From Hyphomicrobiales bacterium (lineage in GTDB: Bacteria > Pseudomonadota > Alphaproteobacteria > Rhizobiales > Xanthobacteraceae): a stretch of DNA of 64,000 bases. The translations under genes were made by a program, and so were the position numbers. This document shows, piece after piece, positions 28,901 to 36,754 of this stretch. The stretch covers positions 124,001 through 188,000 of the forward strand of contig JADJPN010000002.1 of NCBI GenBank assembly GCA_016713235.1, in the 5' to 3' direction. Within the stretch, counting starts at the first letter, position 1; each line of letters starts with the position of its first letter. The notes below the pieces were generated by a model. It was not told the origin of the DNA and made no database searches. It worked only from the letters and a program-made list of their open reading frames with translations.

Positions 28901-29064
28901 CTGATGCCGCGCTGCGCGAGCTGCACGTAGACGATCGGAATGCGCACGTCCGGCTCGGATTCCTTCGCGATCCGGACATAGGCGACGGTGCCTGCAAGCA
29001 GCAGGAAAATTAGCGTCGCGATGGTGAGCCGCGCGCGAGTGATGGCAAAATCGACGGGATTCAT
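25936..29064 (-). CDS. RND efflux transporter permease (AcrB/HAE1-like)
   Basis: A 1042-residue inner-membrane proton antiporter. It has the N-terminal membrane helix, two large periplasmic loops, and two sets of membrane helices. The proton-relay Asp pair is visible in LILAVGMLVDDAIIVSE. The sequence style (ERLLLRPVETKLKSV; long HAE1-type loops) points to a member of the broad HAE1/multidrug branch. It is the third gene of a tetR-adaptor-permease operon. No outer-membrane factor gene follows. Confidence 0.9.
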   Translation of the reverse strand: MNPVDFAITRARLTIATLIFLLLAGTVAYVRIAKESEPDVRIPIVYVQLAQRGISPEDAERLLLRPVETKLKSVGNVKEMRSQAFESGGFVLLEFQAGFDSKSALADVRAKVDEAKRDMPTDMEEPLVQEVNLSLYPVIVVALSGDVPERTLLRIARTTKNAIEQAPGVLSAELRGARDEVVEIIANPALMKSYNVSLDQLLQVTRASNSLVAAGALEGETGRFAVKVPSLIERPEDVLRIPVAATAQASITLGDIAEVRPTFKDALTITRVNGQPAMTIEVSKRTGENLINTVDGVKKVVEQLQKTWPEAVKISYTQDKSKTIRIMLHDLQNAVATAVLLVTVIILFALGLRASVFIGIAIPASFLTGVLGLYLAGLTINIVVLFSLILAVGMLVDDAIIVSEFAERRMSEGMEPRAAYSLAAKRMAAPVISATLTRIAAFSPLLFWPGVVGEFMKYMPITLIATLFASMVVALIFTPTLGALFGRAAPVPHDDRVSDSGPYMRLVKRAIGSPGTTILIVFAVLVVIQQAYGRLGRGVEFFPDVEPDFGQVVIHARGNLSVDEKDRMMRQVEARVLKFPGLSTVYSRIGDQPRGMDELSEDTVGVMQFEFADWKTRPTARVIMDQMREATKDLPGIQIEVTAPRAGPPTGKPVQVQLSALNPDLLPAAAAKVTAVVAKHPQVRDLDDGQQLPGIDWTIQVNKALAAQYGASAATVGSAVQLVTNGLKITDYRPAEADKPVDIIIRFPPELRSLGQIDELRAQTTVGHVPLGNFVERVPAKKVGNIKRVNANRIITVQSNVAAGAQSSVVQQEIAAELSKLDLGQGVLWKLKGEDEEREKASAFLVTAFVTAIFLIFTILLAQFNKITSVFVVLTAVVLSTFGVMLGFMIMGQPFGVVMGGIGVIANAGVIVNNNIVLIDTYDRLREEGMKAYDAILLTCRERARPVVLTAVAAILGVLPIAFGVNLDFVMREVAVGAPATQWWINLSTAIVFGLGFATVLTLVVTPALLMAIENMAEWRRRTFGKKEPKPKQGDGKMVPAE

Positions 29065-29075
29065 CGCCGGATTCC

Positions 29076-30305
29076 TTAACGCTGCGCGTTTTGCTGGTCG
29101 GTGGCGGCGACCGCTTCAACGATCTGGTCTTCGCGCACGAAGTCCTGTCCTTGCACGATCACGCGCGTGCCGTCCGCGATGCCTTTCACCCACATCGATT
29201 GCTGCTCGTCATCGACGAGTTCGATCGGAATGAACACGACTTTATTTTCAGCATTCACTGCGCGGACGCCGAGCTTGCCTTGCGCGGAAAAGGTCAATGC
29301 GGAGCGGGGGACCTTGGTCGCTTTCAGTTGCGCCATCAAAATCGCGACTTCGGTGGTGATGCCGTCGGGAATTTTGTTGCCGGGATTCGGCGCTTCGATA
29401 TCAACGCGATAGGTGCGGGTTGTGGCTGCGGCGCTCTTGGAGATGTAGCGCACTTTACCTTTTACGACTTCGCCTGAGACGAGGCGGAGTTCGGCTTCTT
29501 CCCCCATGCGGACGCCGCTCAACTTCTTCTCGGAAACCTCGACAATGGCAATGATCGGGTTCAGTGAAATCATCTGCGCGATTTCATTGCCGTTCGAGCC
29601 CGGCATCATCATCAGATACTGACCCAGTTCGGCGCTAACCTGATTCACGACACCGTCCCACGGGGCGAGAATGCGGACACGCTCTACTTCGGCTTCGGCT
29701 TGCGCCAGTGCAGCTTCGGCCGCGCGCAGCAGGCTTGCGATGCTGTTTGCGTCGAGCTTCGGCAGGTTGCCTTGTTCGATCAGCTTGGTGCGTGCTTCGA
29801 ACTCAGCTTTGCGCTGTTGTACGAGCGCGCGTGCCTGCGAAAGCTGCGCCGAGCGGCCGTCGTCCATCAGAACGGCAAGCACATCGCCTGCTTTGACGGT
29901 GTCGCCGCGTTTCACGCGCAACTCGGTAATGATCGCCTGCGTGCGCGAAACGATCGCAACCTTCTTGTCGGCCTCGGTGCGGCCGGAAAGCACGAGTCTC
30001 GGCTGATACTCTTGCGCGTTCACGGTCGTGACGGCGACACGGAATTTCTCCGCGGCGTGCTGCGCGGCAGTCGCTGCCGGTGCCGCGTGATGCGGGAAGA
30101 GTATGCCAGAGCCGATCCACAGCACTGCGAGGAGCACCAACACCAGCGCGAGTAGCTTGCTGCCCTGGAGCGGGCTCTTCTCGTAAAGCGCTTCGACACG
30201 CTGGCGCAGTGGACCGAATACTCCACCGATAGTTTTGAATCCCTGCTTCACCTCTTTCAAAGCGACATCAAGATTCTTTTTCGTGCTTTCGCGATTGCCG
30301 TGCAT
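29076..30305 (-). CDS. RND efflux periplasmic adaptor (HlyD/MFP family)
   Basis: A 409-residue membrane-fusion protein with an N-terminal cytosolic stretch, a membrane anchor (GSKLLALVLVLLAVLWIGSGILF, about residues 46-70), a biotinyl-lipoyl-like domain split around a helical hairpin, and beta-barrel regions. It links the permease to an outer-membrane channel. It lies 11 bases upstream of the permease gene and three bases after tetR, so the three genes form one operon. Confidence 0.88.
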   Translation of the reverse strand: MHGNRESTKKNLDVALKEVKQGFKTIGGVFGPLRQRVEALYEKSPLQGSKLLALVLVLLAVLWIGSGILFPHHAAPAATAAQHAAEKFRVAVTTVNAQEYQPRLVLSGRTEADKKVAIVSRTQAIITELRVKRGDTVKAGDVLAVLMDDGRSAQLSQARALVQQRKAEFEARTKLIEQGNLPKLDANSIASLLRAAEAALAQAEAEVERVRILAPWDGVVNQVSAELGQYLMMMPGSNGNEIAQMISLNPIIAIVEVSEKKLSGVRMGEEAELRLVSGEVVKGKVRYISKSAAATTRTYRVDIEAPNPGNKIPDGITTEVAILMAQLKATKVPRSALTFSAQGKLGVRAVNAENKVVFIPIELVDDEQQSMWVKGIADGTRVIVQGQDFVREDQIVEAVAATDQQNAQR

Positions 30306-30308
30306 GGT

Positions 30309-30947
30309 TTACTCCCCGGCGGCCGGACGGCGCGCCATTTCATTCTTTGTGTTCCGTTCGCCCGTAAGCAGGAAATGCGTCACCGACAGCAGGGTCGGCA
30401 GCACCGTTTCCGCGTCGAATTCCGGATCGACTGCGCGGCGCCAGTAAAGTCCGTCGACCAACGCCATCAGCATGGTCGCTGCGACCTCGAGATCGATGTG
30501 AGATGGAATGTCGCCGCGGGCGACTGCCGAGCGCAGCAGGTTGAGCATCCCCGATTTCACGTCCTGCTCGATCGTCGCGTAGATTTTCGCGATCTCAGGA
30601 TTGCGGCGGCTCTCCGCCTTGATTTCGGTCTGAAGGCAAATCTCCTCTACGGACTCTTCAACGATGTAATGGCGCGCCGCGTAGGCAAGCGCTTGGAAGA
30701 AGTCGGGTGCCTCGGCGATGGCCCGGAACGTCTGGGCGACATCGGCACGGTCCTGCTCGGCGATGCCGGCAATGATCGCTTCCTTGGAAGGGAAATAACG
30801 GTAGAGGCTGCCGGGGCTCATCCGCGCTTCGGCGCAAATCTCCTGCATCGAGGTTCCATGAAAGCCACTACGGGAGAAGCAGCGTTTGGCTGCCGCGAGA
30901 ATTTCTTCCCTGCGGTCCATCTGAAGCTGGGTGCTGGCGCGGCGCAT
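30309..30947 (-). CDS. TetR/AcrR family regulator
   Basis: A 212-residue repressor with the TetR helix-turn-helix near the N-terminus (REEILAAAKRCFSRSGFHGTSMQEICAEARMSPGSLYRYFPSKEAI is split over about residues 12-55) and an all-helical ligand domain. The ATG at 30947 is chosen because it places the HTH at the usual position; an upstream extension lacks support. It heads the efflux operon and probably represses it through the palindrome at 31003-31020. Confidence 0.88.
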   Translation of the reverse strand: MRRASTQLQMDRREEILAAAKRCFSRSGFHGTSMQEICAEARMSPGSLYRYFPSKEAIIAGIAEQDRADVAQTFRAIAEAPDFFQALAYAARHYIVEESVEEICLQTEIKAESRRNPEIAKIYATIEQDVKSGMLNLLRSAVARGDIPSHIDLEVAATMLMALVDGLYWRRAVDPEFDAETVLPTLLSVTHFLLTGERNTKNEMARRPAAGE

Positions 30948-31002
30948 TGTCCTCGTCCTCGCGCAGTGGCCTTCAAATCTCGCCTTGCTGCGATGCGGTA
31001 AA

Positions 31003-31020
31003 AGCGAATGAACATTCGCT
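31003..31020. promoter_or_regulatory. Perfect 18-bp palindrome, TetR operator candidate
   Basis: AGCGAATGAACATTCGCT is a perfect inverted repeat (8-bp arms, two-base centre) 56 bases upstream of the tetR start. Size, symmetry and position fit an operator for autoregulation of the tetR-adaptor-RND operon. It lies in the 325-base gap between tetR and tctC, which holds no gene and must also carry the tctC promoter; a TTGACG at 31155-31160 is one candidate -35 box. Confidence 0.7.
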
Positions 31021-31272
31021 CGCAAAACTCGCCCCGAATATTCCCTCCGGATTCCAGAGTCAAATCGGGCGGGCGACGTCATCGAGTAATACGAAAGGGG
31101 GACGCGAAAATGCTGCGGTTGCGCGATGTTAACCGGCGCGTCCTGCTTTTCGGCTTGACGTGCACGGGCGCGAGATGGTGCCTATGATGCTCTTACCCCG
31201 CCGCCAAACGGAAGGCGGCAGACAACGAAAACAGGGGCGCCGATTAAGGTGCCCGCCATTGGGAGGACGACA

Positions 31273-32244
31273 ATGCGTAAGTGGCTACTCGCCGCCGCGG
31301 GAATTCTCGCGCTCGGCATCTCCGGCGCTTCGGCGCAGAACTACCCGACCCGTAACATCACGCTTGTGATTCCGTTCGCGGCCGGTGGTCCGACCGATAC
31401 AGTCGGGCGTCTTGTCGCCGAAGCGATGTCCAAGAGCCTCGGCCAGCAGGTCATCATCGAAAACCTTGCGGGCGCTGGCGGCACGCGCGCGGCCGGTCAG
31501 GTCGCGAAGGCGACGCCGGACGGCTACACGCTCCTCCTGCATCACATCGGCATGTCCACCGCGCCGACGCTCTATCGCAAGCTCGCTTATAATCCGCTGA
31601 ACGACTTCGAGTATGTTGGTCTCGTTACCGACGCGCCGATGTCGTTGATCGCTCGTCTGAACTTCGAAGCGAAGGACCTCAAGGGCGTTCTCGAATACAT
31701 TGCGAAGAACAAGGAAAAAACTTCCTATGCGAACGCAGGCATTGGCTCGGCGTCGCATCTTTGCGGCATGCTGTTCCAGGCCGCGGTGAAGCAGCAGCTC
31801 AACACCGTGAACTATAACGGCACCGGCCCGGCGATGAACGACATCCTCGGTGGCCACGTCGATCTGATGTGCGACCAGACCACGAACACCACCGGCCAGA
31901 TCAAGGGCGGCAAGGTGAAGGCTTTTGCTGTCACCACGAAGGCTCGCGTGAAGAATCTGCCTGAGCTTCCGACCATGGATCAGGCCGGTCTCGCGGGCTT
32001 CGAAGTCGCGGTGTGGCACGGCATTTATGCGCCGAAGGGCACGCCGAAAGACGTCGTCGCCAAGCTGACCGATGCGCTGCAGAAGGCGTTGAAGGATCCG
32101 AAGGTGATCGAAAGCTTCGCCAATCTCGGCACTGAGCCGGTGCCGCAGGATCAGGCGACAGGTGCCGCACTTGTGGCCAAGCTGAAGACGGAAATCGAAA
32201 AGTGGCGTCCGCTGATCCAGTCGGCCGGCGTTTACGCCGACTGA
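31273..32244 (+). CDS. tctC: Tripartite tricarboxylate transporter substrate-binding protein (Bug/TctC)
   Basis: Periplasmic solute-binding protein of a TTT system for citrate-like or other carboxylates. The precursor (323 residues from the ATG at 31273) has a signal peptide (MRKWLLAAAGILALGISGAS, cut after about residue 21). It has typical Bug motifs: YPTRNITLVIPFAAGGPTD, GAGGTRAAGQVAKATPDGYT, and GLAGFEVAVWHGIYAPKGTP. GGGAGG precedes the start. tctB and tctA follow. The ligand is not readable from the sequence. Confidence 0.9.
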   Translation: MRKWLLAAAGILALGISGASAQNYPTRNITLVIPFAAGGPTDTVGRLVAEAMSKSLGQQVIIENLAGAGGTRAAGQVAKATPDGYTLLLHHIGMSTAPTLYRKLAYNPLNDFEYVGLVTDAPMSLIARLNFEAKDLKGVLEYIAKNKEKTSYANAGIGSASHLCGMLFQAAVKQQLNTVNYNGTGPAMNDILGGHVDLMCDQTTNTTGQIKGGKVKAFAVTTKARVKNLPELPTMDQAGLAGFEVAVWHGIYAPKGTPKDVVAKLTDALQKALKDPKVIESFANLGTEPVPQDQATGAALVAKLKTEIEKWRPLIQSAGVYAD

Positions 32245-32271
32245 TCGGTTAGAAGCGTGTAGAAGAAATCT

Positions 32272-32301
32272 CCAGCCGGGGCGCGCAGCTGCTCCGGCTG
32301 G
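32272..32301 (+). terminator. Intra-operon hairpin between tctC and tctB
   Basis: An 8-bp perfect stem CCAGCCGG / CCGGCTGG with a 14-base loop, followed by a weak T-rich stretch. Hairpins here often let the binding-protein gene be expressed above the membrane components. Confidence 0.55.
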
Positions 32302-32323
32302 TTGCTTTCAAGGGGCGGGGCAT

Positions 32324-32830
32324 ATGCTGAGCGTAAAAAATCCTAAAGACTTCTACGCGGGAGTGCTTTTGCTCTGCGTGGTCGCAGTTTATGCGCTGGG
32401 GCTACTCGATCTTCGGATCGGTTCGTTGAGTCGTCCGGGGCCCGGCTATTTTCCGCTTATTCTTACCTCGCTTCTTTTCGTTTTTGCCGTTGCGATTCTG
32501 ATCAACGGCTTGCGCACCAAAGGCGAACCGATCGGTGCTGTTCCCTGGCGCGCGATGTTCTTCGTCACCGCGCCGGTGATCTTTTTCGGCGCAACGGTAA
32601 AAGGTCTTGGCTTCGTACCGTCGCTTGCCATTACCGCGATTGCGACCTGTATGGGGAGCACGCAGTGGACGTGGAAATCGGCGCTGCTCACCGCGCTCGT
32701 GCTCGTGTTCTTTTCCTACATCGTTTTCATCTGGGGTTTGGGTCTTCCGGTCGCATTGTGCGGCTCGTGGCTCCGCTCCCTTTTTCTCAGCGTTGGCGTG
32801 CCTGCCACGTCGTTGAACCTCTGCTACTAG
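32324..32830 (+). CDS. tctB: Tripartite tricarboxylate transporter small membrane subunit TctB
   Basis: A 168-residue protein with four predicted membrane helices (YAGVLLLCVVAVYALGLL, GYFPLILTSLLFVFAVAILI, AMFFVTAPVIFFGATV, ALLTALVLVFFSYIVFIWGLGLP). The RPGPGYFP motif is typical of TctB. It sits between tctC and tctA with ten bases to tctA. Length is normal. Confidence 0.85.
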   Translation: MLSVKNPKDFYAGVLLLCVVAVYALGLLDLRIGSLSRPGPGYFPLILTSLLFVFAVAILINGLRTKGEPIGAVPWRAMFFVTAPVIFFGATVKGLGFVPSLAITAIATCMGSTQWTWKSALLTALVLVFFSYIVFIWGLGLPVALCGSWLRSLFLSVGVPATSLNLCY

Positions 32831-32839
32831 GCCGCGCGC

Positions 32840-34348
32840 ATGGAATTTTTCAGCGAAATTGGCGCCAATCTCAGCCTCGGCTTCAGTCAGGCGCTGACGC
32901 CGGAAAACCTTCTCTACTGTTTCATCGGTGTTTTCCTCGGCACCGCGATCGGCGTGCTGCCGGGGCTCGGGCCGATCGCGACAATCGCGATGCTCTTGCC
33001 GATTACCTTCAAGCTCGAGCCGATTTCGGCGCTCATCATGCTTGCTGGCATTTACTACGGCGCCCAGTACGGCGGTTCGACCACTGCCATTTTGATTAAT
33101 CTGCCCGGCGAGTCGGGCTCGGTGGTGACCGCGATCGACGGTCACCAGCTTGCGAAGAAAGGCAAGGCGGGTCTTGCACTGTTTACATCCGCTGTCGGCT
33201 CGTTCTTCGCCGGCACCGTTGCGACTTTCCTGATCGTCGCCTTCGCGCCAATTCTTGCGCAGGCAGCGCTCAGTTTTGCGCCGGCGGATTACTTCTCGCT
33301 GATGCTCATGGGCTTCGTTGCCGCGGTCGTGCTCGCGCAGGGTTCGCTCCTGAAAGCATTGGCGATGATTGTGCTCGGCCTCCTGATCGCAATGGTTGGC
33401 CCGAACGAATCCGGCGCGCCGCGATTTAATTTCGACTCGCCCGAATTTTCCGACGGCTTCGATTTCGTTGCCTTGTCGATGGGCGTGTTCGGTCTGGGTG
33501 AAATCATCCGCAATCTCGAAGACGAAAAAACGCGGCAAGCGATCCGCTCGAAATGGCGCGATCTCATTCCGACGAAGGCCGAGCTGAAGGAAATGGCGGC
33601 TCCGATCCTGCGCGGTACCGCGCTCGGCTCGATGCTCGGCATTCTGCCCGGCGGCGGCGCGATGCTCGGCTCGTTCGCTGCATATTCGCTGGAAAAGCGG
33701 ATGTCGAAGAACCCACAGGAATTCGGCAAAGGTGCGCTCGCCGGGGTCGCGGGTCCCGAGTCGGCGAATAACGCTGGCGCGCAGACCTCGTTCATTCCAA
33801 TGCTGACGCTCGGCATTCCGTCGAACCCGGTGATGGCGTTGATGCTCGGCGCGCTGATCATTCACTCGATCATTCCCGGCCCGAAGGTCGTGACCGAGAG
33901 GCCGGATCTGTTCTGGGGCGTCGTGACGTCGATGTGGATCGGCAACTTCATGCTGCTGGTGCTGAACCTTCCGCTGATCGGGATCTGGGTGAAATTCCTG
34001 ACCATCCCGTACCGGCTGCTGTTCCCGGCGATCGTCGCGATGTGTTGCATTGGCGTCTATTCGGTGAATAACAACCCGTTTGACGTCTTCACGATGGCGG
34101 CCTGCGGGGTCGCCGGATACATCCTCTATAAGCTCGACTGCGAACCCGCGCCCTTGTTGCTCGGCTTCGTCATTGGCCGCTTGATGGAGGACTATTTCAT
34201 CCGCGCGATGCGGCTTTCGTTCGGGGATTCAAGCGTGTTCTTCACGCGCCCGATCAGCCTGACGCTGCTCATCGTATCGGCGGTCGCACTGATCCTGGTG
34301 CTTTTGCCTGCGATCCGGAAAAAGCGCGAAGAAGCCTTTGCGGAATAA
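32840..34348 (+). CDS. tctA: Tripartite tricarboxylate transporter large membrane subunit TctA
   Basis: A 502-residue permease with about 11-12 membrane helices. Family motifs include GVLPGLGPIATIAMLLP, GIYYGAQYGGSTTAILINLPGE (also as a short repeat at the C-terminal half, GILPGGGAMLGSF), and GVAGPESANNAGAQTSFIPMLTLGIP. It completes the tctCBA operon and is the last gene before tRNA-Lys. Confidence 0.92.
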   Translation: MEFFSEIGANLSLGFSQALTPENLLYCFIGVFLGTAIGVLPGLGPIATIAMLLPITFKLEPISALIMLAGIYYGAQYGGSTTAILINLPGESGSVVTAIDGHQLAKKGKAGLALFTSAVGSFFAGTVATFLIVAFAPILAQAALSFAPADYFSLMLMGFVAAVVLAQGSLLKALAMIVLGLLIAMVGPNESGAPRFNFDSPEFSDGFDFVALSMGVFGLGEIIRNLEDEKTRQAIRSKWRDLIPTKAELKEMAAPILRGTALGSMLGILPGGGAMLGSFAAYSLEKRMSKNPQEFGKGALAGVAGPESANNAGAQTSFIPMLTLGIPSNPVMALMLGALIIHSIIPGPKVVTERPDLFWGVVTSMWIGNFMLLVLNLPLIGIWVKFLTIPYRLLFPAIVAMCCIGVYSVNNNPFDVFTMAACGVAGYILYKLDCEPAPLLLGFVIGRLMEDYFIRAMRLSFGDSSVFFTRPISLTLLIVSAVALILVLLPAIRKKREEAFAE

Positions 34349-34453
34349 GGGGTTCCGGCGCTAGTTCGCCGGGATTCCGTGCTTTACAGGGCGGGGGTGC
34401 TTTGCTATCTCCGCCCGTCTCCGCGAGACCTGTTCTCGCGGCCCGATTGGTGC

Positions 34454-34529
34454 GGGCGCATAGCTCAGTTGGTAGAGCAGGTGACTCTTAATCACCGGGT
34501 CCAAGGTTCGAGTCCTTGTGCGCCCACCA
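34454..34529 (+). tRNA. tRNA-Lys (CTT)
   Basis: Complete cloverleaf with acceptor GGGCGCA / TGCGCCC, D-loop AGCTCAGTTGGTAGAGC, anticodon stem around CTCTTAA with anticodon CTT at 34487-34489, T-loop GGTTCGAGTCC, and an encoded CCA. The accessory block begins right after it, a common arrangement for islands that use tRNA genes as attachment sites. Confidence 0.95.
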
Positions 34530-34788
34530 AACCTTTTCCACTTTAAAGACAATACTTTGGCTAGGGCCGCGCTGATAATTTAGCCCGCACAGCCTGCTGC
34601 AGTTTACGGTTTTAAGTCGCCGTTCGTTCTAAACTTCGGCCAACCCGCGGGGAGGGTTGGTTCCAGTTGCGGTTGGCTCTCAATCACCAGACTGCTAAAC
34701 TAAAAGAAAATTGTTCGCGATGAAGTGACGGGTTGCGGTAGAGCATTTTCGCTTTCGCAAAGTTGAGCCAGTAGATAGCGGTTTCAGA

Positions 34789-35397
34789 GTGATCGAAGGC
34801 TTACTAAAGAAAATGGGCCGGCCGCTTGCAGCGCTTTGCGCCGTAGAATTGCGCTCGCCCGCGCCTCTTTCGATCGACGGTTTTCGCGACTTTAATGGCC
34901 CATATGCTGAGGTGTTGCAGAAGTGGGGATTGGTCGACGGTCAGAGAAATGCGGTCGCGCGTTCGAACGTTGCACCTGTTATCAACCCGCCGTCGGAGCC
35001 GGGCTTCTTCAGCTTCTCGATTACTGTTCCTGCTGACAAGAGCCTAAAAAATAGGAACTTTGTTGTAGCGGGAAGTTCGGACTGACCAGAGGGCGGCCGG
35101 TTTCCGGAAGACGTGGTTCGCCATGGCGAAACCACCGCGGCTGCTATGCAAGAAAAGGCAGATTTTGTTATGCGTGCGATGGAGCGCCGGATTGCATCTC
35201 TCGGATCGTCCTGGTCAGACGCGACTTCTACGCAATCCTACTCGGAACACGATGTCTTTGAGTTTCTGCGCAAAAACATCGCTCCTCGATGTGGCATCGC
35301 CGGCGTGCTAGCGCACTATTGCAGGCCCCCCGTAATCGGATGGGAATACGAGATGGACATCAAGAACGTACAATGCACGACAGTCGTGGAGAACTGA
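34789..35397 (+). pseudogene. Unknown protein interrupted by in-frame UGA
   Basis: Two halves in the same frame are separated by a single TGA at 35083-35085. The first half (MGRPLAALCAVELRSPAPLS..., from the ATG at 34813 or GTG at 34789) ends FVVAGSSD. The second continues PEGGRFPEDVVRHGE and ends YEMDIKNVQCTTVVEN. The joined sequence reads as one compact protein of about 200 residues; parts recall RidA-like folds, but I cannot name it with confidence. It is directly followed by an AtzH-like gene. The TGA is most simply a nonsense mutation, although this organism decodes UGA as Sec elsewhere. Confidence 0.5.
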
Positions 35398-35398
35398 T

Positions 35399-35785
35399 GT
35401 GGAGATAAATAAGGCGGATGTTGTCGCGGAGGTCAGAAGCAAGTTTCTTGCATACGAGGAAGCGATAAACACAAATGATGTAAAGACGCTGGACTCGAGT
35501 TTTTTAGAAAGCGACTACACCGTCCGTTTCGGTATTACCGAAGAACTTTGGTCTTTCCGCGAAATTCATACATTTCGGCGAACCGCAAATACGGCTGGCC
35601 AGCCGCGCGTTCTGGTTCGGTATGAAATCACTACTTACGGAGACAAGTTGGCTGTGGCCAACGCCGCATTTACACGTTCATCATCAGAGAAAATGGGCCG
35701 ACAGTCGCAAACGTGGGTGAAGTTTGCTGACGGCTGGAAAGTTGTTTCTGCGCATGTGAGTTTGTCAGGCCGGCCTAAGAGGTAG
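35399..35785 (+). CDS. AtzH-like (DUF3225) protein
   Basis: A 128-residue NTF2-fold protein: EVRSKFLAYEEAINTNDVKTLDSSF helices, LWSFREIHTFRRT, then strands RVLVRYEITTYGDKLAVANAAF and SQTWVKFADGWKVVSAHVSLS. It resembles AtzH/DUF3225, known beside amidases of the cyanuric acid pathway, but no amidase is present. GTG start at 35399, one base after the preceding stop. It may be a leftover of a larger operon. Confidence 0.65.
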   Translation: MEINKADVVAEVRSKFLAYEEAINTNDVKTLDSSFLESDYTVRFGITEELWSFREIHTFRRTANTAGQPRVLVRYEITTYGDKLAVANAAFTRSSSEKMGRQSQTWVKFADGWKVVSAHVSLSGRPKR

Positions 35786-35955
35786 CAAATCGGCTGCGTA
35801 CCGGTTTCGACACTCGTTGGCTTCTGCGCCAAATCTTATCGGTTCGAATGACCCAATTGCTATTTTGTAACAACGCGATAGAGAGGCTATTGCACCCGCA
35901 TGACTTGATCGTGCGATGATAGGAATTGGTTCTTGGTCTGTGGTGCTGAAGACCT

Positions 35956-36330
35956 TTATTCCAGCGATAACTGCGGCCGGATGGTGTTGTAGTATTTTCG
36001 CCATTGGTCGAGAACGATTTGCGCTTCTTTCAGACTGTAGAAGATTTCCTCGTTGAGAAGCTCGTCCCTTAGCTTGTCGTGGAAGCTTTCGCGGTTGCCG
36101 TTCTCTCAGGAATGGCCGGTTTCGATGTAGATCGTCTTTGCTGCCAACCTTGCAAGCCCACGGCGCACGATCTTCGCTGCCATCTCCGCGCCGTTGCCAG
36201 ATCGGATGCGTTCAGGTGTGCCGCGTATGAGCATGAAATCGGCTATCGCTTCGCGCACGCCGAAGCTGTTGATCCGCCGCGCTATCCTGATTGCAGGACA
36301 CTTTCTTTCGCTTGCCTGCCGTTCGGAACA
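35956..36330 (-). pseudogene. IS3-family transposase (integrase core) remnant
   Basis: Read on the minus strand, the region encodes the C-terminal integrase part of an IS3-family transposase: RINSFGVREAIAD, MLIRGTPERIRSGNGAEM (normally RSDNG), LAAKTIYIETG, an in-frame stop where PWENG is expected, then NRESFHDKLRDELL, FYSLKEAQIVLDQWRKYYNTIRPQLSLE and stop at 35956. The catalytic Asp is changed to Gly and the frame is broken, so it is inactive. It explains most of the otherwise empty 560-base gap (35786-36346). Confidence 0.8.
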
Positions 36331-36346
36331 AGGATCGAATCGGGAA

Positions 36347-36628
36347 TTACAGCGAGATCGGTGTCCAGCTTATTTGCGCGTGGAAGAGCGCCTCTCGGAC
36401 TTGCCGAACGGCGTAATTTTCTCCGGAAAGCTTGAGTGTTTCGCGGGATAGGCCCTGCAACACAACAATTTCGGCGGTTGGTTCACCGCGAGACAATAGA
36501 TAGCCTCTCATATCTTCTGACAGGTCGGCGACCTGGCCGTCATCAAGAAGCTCCCCCTCGATCTTGACTACATATATAGAGCGCCAGCCCTTGTCGGGCA
36601 GTGAGCCGTATGAAATTCGATAGGTCAT
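36347..36628 (-). CDS. Hypothetical small protein
   Basis: A 93-residue frame, MTYRISYGSLPDKGWRSIY..., with alternating hydrophobic residues (SIYVVKIEGELLDDGQV, TAEIVVLQGLSRETLKL) that look like a real small folded protein. I do not recognise a family. It is divergent from the HTH regulator gene and may belong to the same control region. It could also be a chance frame beside the IS remnant. Confidence 0.45.
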   Translation of the reverse strand: MTYRISYGSLPDKGWRSIYVVKIEGELLDDGQVADLSEDMRGYLLSRGEPTAEIVVLQGLSRETLKLSGENYAVRQVREALFHAQISWTPISL

Positions 36629-36754
36629 GAGGCTTCTTCTTCACAAGGGTTGTCGCTTTGTCGGTAGCCCAGTTCGTAGCCTGCGGCCAGTTGGAGCTTT
36701 CAATTCGTCGATAAAAATGTGCTATCAACAAAACATCTCAACCCCGTTGAGCGC

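Noticed and set aside
32402..33865. A 487-codon minus-strand frame opposite tctB/tctA.
   Set aside because: Arg/His/Glu-rich shadow of the membrane genes; no domain sense.
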